From Chloroflexota bacterium (GTDB lineage: Bacteria > Chloroflexota > Limnocylindria > QHBO01): a stretch of 11,397 nucleotides of DNA. The position numbers and the translations under genes are program-made. Of this stretch, positions 6,930-11,397 are shown piece by piece. The DNA is taken from NCBI GenBank assembly GCA_005879815.1, contig VBKA01000010.1, positions 1 to 11,397 on the forward strand. Reading direction: 5' to 3'. Numbering within the stretch: the stretch's first letter is position 1; each line of letters starts with the position of its first letter. The notes beneath the pieces are model-generated. The model saw nothing but the letters and a program-made list of their open reading frames with translations, ran no database searches and was not told the DNA's origin.

Positions 6930-9074
6930 TTAGCTGGAGCTGGATGAGCTCCCGAGCCGGGCGGTGAGGTCGTAGACCGTGACCCCGCCGATGGTCGAAG
7001 ACCGGAAGGTGGCCTGGACCCAGGTGTAGATGTCCGCGGCGCTGTTCGAGCCACCGACTGTGCCTCGGAAGCCGGCAGCATCGGATCCGCCCACGTAGTA
7101 ATGGTCCTGCCCCCGCGCGACGTACGCCTGGAACTCGCCGAGCGTCGGAGATGGGTCGCTGCCGTTGAAGCCGCCGATGGCCATCACGGGCTTGCCACTC
7201 GAGAGCTGTAGCCCGGCGGCATTGTTCGAGCCGGTCGTGGCCGCGACCCACCGGTAGGCCGATGCGTTCGCCTGCAGCGCCGCTACGAGCTGAGGATTCG
7301 CCTGGCCGGTGTCGAGCAGTCCGCCGATGCCGCCTCGCCCGGCCGCGAACGGACCACCGAAGGGACGACCGACCGGTGCCTGGCCGAGGCCCGGCGCCCC
7401 GAACCCGCCGCCTCGGAAGGGCAGCGCTCCGCCATTGAACGTGCCGACGCCGGGCCCGGCGAACCGCTGCCCGCCACCCAGCGTGCCGGCATCGCGCGCC
7501 ACCGGCTGCGAGGTCGGGATTGCCCCGGTATGTGCCTCGGCCGCCGTGGCGATCGAGCCGACCGCCGGAACCGCGAGCAGCACCACAACCGCCGAGATGG
7601 CGGTCGCGCCGTGCAGAAGGCGCCGGCTCATCGGTCCTGCGAGGCTGAGCTGGGGAAGGAAGGCGATGGCGAGGCTGGCCAGCGCGCCCGCGCCGAGAAC
7701 CAATGGCGTCAGCCACGGGTTCCAGTTCGGACTGCGCGAAAGCAACACGGCCGCCCATGCGGCTGAGATCGCCACCGTCACGCCCATCCCCAGCCTGGCG
7801 CTCAGCAGGTCGCGGTTGGCCCAGCCCAGCGCTGCGCCCATGGCCACCAGTGCCGCGATGGGCGGCACGAGTGCCACGGCGTAGTAGGAGTGGAAGATGC
7901 CCTGCATCAGGCTGAAGACCACGCCCGTGACCACCAGCCAGCCGCCCCACAGCAGCACGTGCGCGCGGGTCTGGGATGTCCGCGGGGAACGGCGCGTCGC
8001 CCACAGCAGAACAACGATGGCGATGAGCGCGGCGGGAAGAAGCCAGCTGACCTCGCTGGCCAGCTCACCCTGGAAGAGCCTCAGCCAGCCGGCTCCCTGG
8101 CTGAAAGGTCCCGGCCCGCCGCCCACGCGCCCGATCTCGTCCCCGGTCAGGCGGCCGAAACCGTTGTAGCCAAGGATCAGATCCCAGATGTTGTTGGTCT
8201 GTGAGCCGCCGATGAACGGCCGGGCATCCGCGGGCCAGAGCATCACGAGTACGACCCACCACCCGGCCGAGACAACGACGGCGAGGGCTGCCGCGCCCAC
8301 CTGCCAGATCCTTCGCCACATGCTTGTAGGCGCCGCGATCAGATAGACCGATGCGAAGGCGGGGATCACGAGGAATCCCTGGAGCATCTTGGCCAGGAAC
8401 GCGAAGCCCACAAGGGCGCCTGCTAGCACCAGCCAGCGCGTCGAGACGGCGTCGAGCGCCCGGACGGTGGCATACGCGGCGGCGACCAGGAGCAGCGTCA
8501 GCAGCGCATCGGGGTTGTTGAAGCGGAACATCAAGGTCGCGACCGGTGTAAGCGCCAGGATCGCTGCGGCCAGCAGCCCGCCCATCGGCCCGACACGGCG
8601 CCGCACCGTGAGGTAAAGGAGCCAGACGGCGGCCACACCCTCGAGCGCCTGCGGCACCAGGATGCTCCAGGCATTCACGCCGAAGATGCGCGCGCTCAGC
8701 GCCATCACCCACAGCGACGCCGGCGTCTTGTCCACCGTGATGGCGTTCGAGGCGTCAAAGGACCCGAACAGCATCGCCAGCCAGCTCTGTGATCCGGCCT
8801 GTGCCGCAGCGGAGTAGTAGGCGTTCGCCCAGCCGGAGGCGCCCAGGTTCCATAGGAAGAGGAGGGCCGCACCCGCTAGAAGGACGGCCAGCCCGGCCCG
8901 CTCCATCACCACCTCGCTGGTCGCCAGGGACAACCCGCGTTCGGCTGCCGCGGGCGGCGATGTCGACGGGCGATACCCATACGCGGGCGGCGCGGGCCAG
9001 TCCGTGCCGCCGACGGCAGGCAGCACGGCCTCCCGTGATTCGTCGCCGAGGAAGGGTGGTTTGGTGAAGCTCAC
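6930..9074 (-). CDS. GT39/ArnT-like membrane glycosyltransferase (YkcA/YkcB type)
   Basis: 714-residue polytopic membrane protein, probably moving sugar from a polyprenyl-phosphate donor onto an envelope acceptor. After a Pro-rich N-terminal tail (1-57) come GASGWANAYYSAAAQAG (78-94), SFDASNAITVDKTPASLWV (105-123), FGVNAWSILVPQALEGVA (131-148) and RFNNPDALLTLLLVAAAYA (184-202), all hallmarks of the YkcB-like branch; GGSQTNNIWDLILGYNGFGR lies at 289-308. About a dozen helices end near 510. A Gly/Phe/Pro-rich linker (528-588) leads to an outer domain (591-705), and the protein ends in six serines. The usual DKPPAS reads DKTPAS here. The start is GTG 9074 without a visible Shine-Dalgarno sequence; ATG at residue 57, preceded by GAGG, is a possible alternative, though codon use in the tail looks coding. 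Family is firm, substrate unknown. Confidence 0.9.
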   Translation of the reverse strand: MSFTKPPFLGDESREAVLPAVGGTDWPAPPAYGYRPSTSPPAAAERGLSLATSEVVMERAGLAVLLAGAALLFLWNLGASGWANAYYSAAAQAGSQSWLAMLFGSFDASNAITVDKTPASLWVMALSARIFGVNAWSILVPQALEGVAAVWLLYLTVRRRVGPMGGLLAAAILALTPVATLMFRFNNPDALLTLLLVAAAYATVRALDAVSTRWLVLAGALVGFAFLAKMLQGFLVIPAFASVYLIAAPTSMWRRIWQVGAAALAVVVSAGWWVVLVMLWPADARPFIGGSQTNNIWDLILGYNGFGRLTGDEIGRVGGGPGPFSQGAGWLRLFQGELASEVSWLLPAALIAIVVLLWATRRSPRTSQTRAHVLLWGGWLVVTGVVFSLMQGIFHSYYAVALVPPIAALVAMGAALGWANRDLLSARLGMGVTVAISAAWAAVLLSRSPNWNPWLTPLVLGAGALASLAIAFLPQLSLAGPMSRRLLHGATAISAVVVLLAVPAVGSIATAAEAHTGAIPTSQPVARDAGTLGGGQRFAGPGVGTFNGGALPFRGGGFGAPGLGQAPVGRPFGGPFAAGRGGIGGLLDTGQANPQLVAALQANASAYRWVAATTGSNNAAGLQLSSGKPVMAIGGFNGSDPSPTLGEFQAYVARGQDHYYVGGSDAAGFRGTVGGSNSAADIYTWVQATFRSSTIGGVTVYDLTARLGSSSSSS

Positions 9075-9135
9075 GCCGCGGACGTTGGCCGCGGAACATG
9101 GAAGGACGCTGAAAACTGGCCGCTACGCGTGGTTG

Positions 9136-9168
9136 ACATGAGTCATATATTCACAACATGACTCATAT
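9136..9168. promoter_or_regulatory. Twin 13-bp operator sites over the second TetR start
   Basis: ACATGAGTCATAT (9136-9148) recurs as ACATGACTCATAT (9156-9168), identical except the central base and exactly 20 bp apart, so both lie on the same helix face. The cores ATGAGTCAT and ATGACTCAT are each palindromic apart from the central base and are reverse complements of one another. The second core begins at the ATG of the TetR gene. This is the expected layout for two repressor dimers and probably serves autoregulation of the adjacent TetR, possibly also of the divergent glycosyltransferase at 9074. Binding is inferred. Confidence 0.62.
9146..9158 (+). promoter_or_regulatory. -10 box of a probable leaderless TetR transcript
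   Basis: TATATT (9146-9151) is a good -10 element placed so that transcription would start at about 9158, the A of the start codon. No Shine-Dalgarno sequence precedes that ATG, an in-frame TGA lies at 9134-9136, and the next ATG, GTG or TTG in frame is already inside the first DNA-binding helix. A leaderless mRNA fits all of this. No -35 box is seen at the proper distance from this -10. Confidence 0.48.
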
Positions 9169-9772
9169 CGTCCGTAACAAGTCGCGCAAATACGGCAGCC
9201 CGCTGCGAGCGCAACAGGCCGAGGAGACGCGGGAACGCATCCTCGACGCCACCGGTCGGGTGATGGCAGAGGGCCTCGCATTCGTGTCGATCCCCCAGGT
9301 GGCGCGCGAGGCGGGCGTGTCCGTCCCGACGGTCTACCGACATTTCGCGACGAAGAGAGATCTGCTTGCGGCGGTCTACCCACACGAGGTGCGCCGCGCA
9401 GGGCTGGGGGAGCTGGTCATTCCCCGCTCCATGGACGAGCTCCGCGGCGGGCTGCGAGCGTATTTCGAGCGCACCGATTCGTTCGGCGACCTCGCACGGG
9501 CGGCCATGGCCAGTCCCGCGTCCGAGGAGGTGAGGCGGCTCAACATGCCGGATCGGATCGCGATGTTCCGTCGGGTCGCCGATTCGATAGAGCCAAGACC
9601 ATCAATGGCCGATCGTGATCGGATCGCTCGTTTGCTGGTGGTCCTCACCGCCTCATCGGCCCTGCGCATGTGGCGCGATCAGCTCGGCTCGTCGGTCGAC
9701 GAGGCGGCCGATGACGTGGACTGGGTCCTGCAGGCCGTCATCGCCTCGGTCGCATCGAGGAAGGGATCATGA
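9158..9772 (+). CDS. TetR-family transcriptional regulator, second copy
   Basis: 204-residue DNA-binding regulator, unlike the first TetR outside the DNA-binding domain. A basic N-terminal arm (6-17) leads to the helix-turn-helix domain at about 22-71: AEETRERILDAT, then VSIPQVAREAGVSVPTVYRH (43-62) and FATKRDLL. The ligand-binding half is helical with MDELRGGLRAYFERTD and ASSALRMWRDQLG. ATG 9158 is the only standard start between an in-frame stop (9134-9136) and the first helix. Its stop overlaps the start of the PEP-utilising gene (ATGA at 9769-9772), so the two are coupled, and the twin operator at 9136-9168 very likely makes the unit self-regulated. This arrangement suggests it senses the substrate of the enzyme encoded next (inference). 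Confidence 0.93.
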   Translation: MTHIVRNKSRKYGSPLRAQQAEETRERILDATGRVMAEGLAFVSIPQVAREAGVSVPTVYRHFATKRDLLAAVYPHEVRRAGLGELVIPRSMDELRGGLRAYFERTDSFGDLARAAMASPASEEVRRLNMPDRIAMFRRVADSIEPRPSMADRDRIARLLVVLTASSALRMWRDQLGSSVDEAADDVDWVLQAVIASVASRKGS

Positions 9773-11397
9773 ACTCGACTGCCATCCGCTCGGCCACAAT
9801 CCGGCGGCTCGCCGACCTGCGCATGGCCGATGTCGCCGAAGTCGGCGGCAAGGCCGCCAACCTGGGAGAGCTCCTTGCGGCGGGCGTTCGCGTCCCCGAC
9901 GGCGTCGTCCTGACCGCCGGGGCCGATCGGGTGACGGCTGACGAGCGACGATCGCTGCTGCTCGACGCCGCGCGGGATCTGGGCTCTGGCCCATTCGCCG
10001 TTCGATCGAGCGGGATTGCCGAGGATGGATCCGAGCATTCCTTTGCCGGCATGTTCGAATCGGTGCTGAACGTTCCGCTGGACGAGCTCCCTTCCGGGAT
10101 CGACCGGACCCTGGCCAGCGCCCAGACCTCGCGTGCAGCCGAGTACCAGCCGGGCGCACATGGCCAAATGGCGGTGATCATCCAGCGGATGGTCGCGCCG
10201 GCCGCTGCCGGCGTGGTCCTCACCGCCGATCCGATCAATGGCGACAGGCAGGCCTGCGTGATCACCGCGGTGCGCGGCCTCGCAGATCGGTTGGTGGCAG
10301 GGGCCGCCGTGGGTGACGAGTGGGCCGTGCGTGGCGATGTGGCCGCGCCTCGTCGCCAACCTGAGCACGCGATTGACCGCCGGCAGGCGGTGCAGATCGC
10401 CACCGAGGCAAGGCGCATCGCGGCCGCTCGCGGGACGCCGCAGGACATCGAATGGGCGATCGACGCGGAGGGCGCGCTCTGGGTGGTCCAGGCCCGGCCG
10501 ATGACCGCGCTGCCGCCCGACGTGTCGTGGGCATCGCCCGCACCCGGCGCGTACACCCGGATGCTCCGATTCGGTGAGTGGATCGGTGAGCCGGTCACGC
10601 CGCTGTTCGAGTCGTGGCTGCTGACGGCCATGGAGGACCGCATGCACGCCTTCTTCCGCGAGCAAATCGGCCAGATCGCGCCGAGGCCCTATCACGTCGT
10701 GGTCAACGGTTGGTACTTCTACTCGATCAACTTCATCTCCGGAGGCGCCCTCCTCCGTAGCGCGCCCAGCATGCTGGTGAAGGCTGTCCGCCATCCACGC
10801 CACATCGCCGGAATCATTCCGCCGACCGTCCGGCACAGCTTTCCGGTCTTTGAGCGGAAGTGGCGCGAGGACTTTCAGCCACGCTACCGAGCCTCAGTCG
10901 CCGATGCCGAAGGCCGCGTCGAGACCCTGCCCGTCGCCGACCTACCGGCACTAATTGACGAGCTGGCCAAGCTGGCCGGCGAGTACTTCGGCGGGATCGC
11001 GGCGTTGAGCGGTGCGGCATACAAGATGGAGATGAACCTCGCCCGGTTCTATCAACGCCACCTGGCCCCGTCGCTGGGCGGCAGCCACCTTCCGCTCCTC
11101 GCGGGGTTCGAACAGCCGGTCGACCTGAAGCGCCAGGGGATCGTGTCGCTCGATTGGTTGTTCGCTCCCATGCCGGCGGAGGCGACAGCGACGACGCCGG
11201 CCCGGAATCATGGTCGTGTGGTCGCGGCAAGGCAAGCGGCCGAGGCCGCGGCGTTCGAGACCCTCGCCTCGTCGCCACGCCGACTTCGCGCTTTCCGCCG
11301 GATGCTGGCAGACGCACAGCACCTCGTCCCGATTCGGGAGGAGCAAACGGAGGAGTTGACGATCGCCTGGCCGGTCATGCGACGGGCCGTGCTCAGG
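9769..11397 (+). CDS. PEP-synthase/rifampicin-phosphotransferase-like enzyme, N-terminal part
   Basis: 543 codons are open to the right edge; the C-terminus is missing. Residues 1-247 form a PPDK-N type ATP-grasp unit: VGGKAANLGELLAAGVRVPD (25-44, K28), FAVRSSGIAEDGSEHSFAGM (76-95, R79), MVAPAAAGVVLTADPINGD (141-159), and DIEWAIDAEG...VVQARPM (226-245, E228, R243). The segment from 265, LRFGEWIGEPVTPLFESWL, resembles the middle domain of rifampicin phosphotransferases and related proteins. The swivelling phospho-histidine domain should lie beyond the window. The ATP-grasp part looks about 70 residues shorter than in typical members, mostly between residues 50 and 75, and the usual acidic residue in VIEA-x-GLGE reads VITAVRGLAD. 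A purine-rich GAGGAAGGG (9757-9765) precedes the ATG, which overlaps the TetR stop by 4 bp. True PEP synthase is unlikely given the coupling to TetR; transfer of phosphate to an antibiotic-like substrate is plausible but unproven. Confidence 0.85.
   Translation, partial: MNSTAIRSATIRRLADLRMADVAEVGGKAANLGELLAAGVRVPDGVVLTAGADRVTADERRSLLLDAARDLGSGPFAVRSSGIAEDGSEHSFAGMFESVLNVPLDELPSGIDRTLASAQTSRAAEYQPGAHGQMAVIIQRMVAPAAAGVVLTADPINGDRQACVITAVRGLADRLVAGAAVGDEWAVRGDVAAPRRQPEHAIDRRQAVQIATEARRIAAARGTPQDIEWAIDAEGALWVVQARPMTALPPDVSWASPAPGAYTRMLRFGEWIGEPVTPLFESWLLTAMEDRMHAFFREQIGQIAPRPYHVVVNGWYFYSINFISGGALLRSAPSMLVKAVRHPRHIAGIIPPTVRHSFPVFERKWREDFQPRYRASVADAEGRVETLPVADLPALIDELAKLAGEYFGGIAALSGAAYKMEMNLARFYQRHLAPSLGGSHLPLLAGFEQPVDLKRQGIVSLDWLFAPMPAEATATTPARNHGRVVAARQAAEAAAFETLASSPRRLRAFRRMLADAQHLVPIREEQTEELTIAWPVMRRAVLR

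Noticed and set aside
6805..8004. 399-codon frame overlapping the glycosyltransferase and DUF4328 genes on the same strand
   Set aside because: Arg/Gly/Ala-rich with no recognisable fold; the overlapped frames carry the conserved family motifs.
9133..9138. Perfect TTGACA as the -35 box of the second TetR gene
   Set aside because: It is only 7 bp from the TATATT -10 box, and a -10 box at 16-18 bp would fall on the start codon, where no match exists. It could serve a different promoter or be chance.
9075..9157. Rifamycin-associated element upstream of the TetR/PEP-utilising unit
   Set aside because: No long GC-rich dyad of that kind is seen; the only dyads here are the ATGAGTCAT-type sites, so rifampicin as inducer is not supported.
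9679..10836. Minus-strand frames of 301-385 codons opposite the PEP-utilising gene
   Set aside because: The plus-strand frame has intact ATP-grasp motifs; the antisense products are compositionally odd and have no motifs.
1..11397. Search for tRNA, rRNA, CRISPR, insertion sequence or phage genes
   Set aside because: No cloverleaf, regularly spaced repeats, transposase or integrase motif, or terminal inverted repeats were seen by eye; a covariance-model scan was not possible.

Overview
High-GC bacterial DNA with tightly packed genes, frequent GTG starts (six of eleven coding starts) and little intergenic sequence. The protein mix (a YkcA/YkcB-like glycosyltransferase with a glycine-rich linker, a DUF4328 membrane protein, a GYD protein, two TetR regulators and a PEP-utilising enzyme) suggests a soil or freshwater Chloroflexota (Limnocylindria/Ellin6529-like) or a deep-branching actinobacterium. 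This placement is inferred from family composition and GC bias, not from a marker gene. No RNA gene, insertion sequence, CRISPR array or origin is visible, and no stretch over 300 bases lacks a gene.

Layout. (1) 1-320, minus: the N-terminus of a lipoprotein cut by the window edge. (2) 321-448: a divergent control region with a promoter-like sequence and a striking GATAC-repeat palindrome. (3) 449-3951, plus: a compact five-gene run encoding a 14-helix DHA2 drug-efflux pump, a TetR regulator, an SRPBCC protein, a cupin and a VOC (glyoxalase-fold) protein. It looks like a regulated export-and-detoxification cassette. (4) 3964-9074, minus: four co-directional genes, in transcription order a GT39-type membrane glycosyltransferase, a DUF4328 protein with an extracytoplasmic C-terminal domain, a GYD protein and a class I aminotransferase. 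The last two are 23 bp apart and probably co-transcribed; linkage of the first two to them is less sure. (5) 9075-9157: a second divergent control region with twin 13-bp sites, one of them over the start codon of the next gene. (6) 9158-11397, plus: a second TetR gene overlapping by 4 bp a PEP-synthase/rifampicin-phosphotransferase-like gene that runs off the right edge.

Working together (inference): in each plus-strand unit a TetR repressor sits beside a near-palindromic site and is coupled to enzymes plausibly acting on a small hydrophobic or antibiotic-like molecule: efflux plus SRPBCC/cupin/VOC in the first, an ATP-dependent phosphotransfer-type enzyme in the second. The window therefore looks like an accessory resistance/detoxification neighbourhood flanking cell-envelope genes. 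Each protein belongs to a recognisable family; the possible novelty lies in gene combinations, regulatory layout and unassigned substrates.
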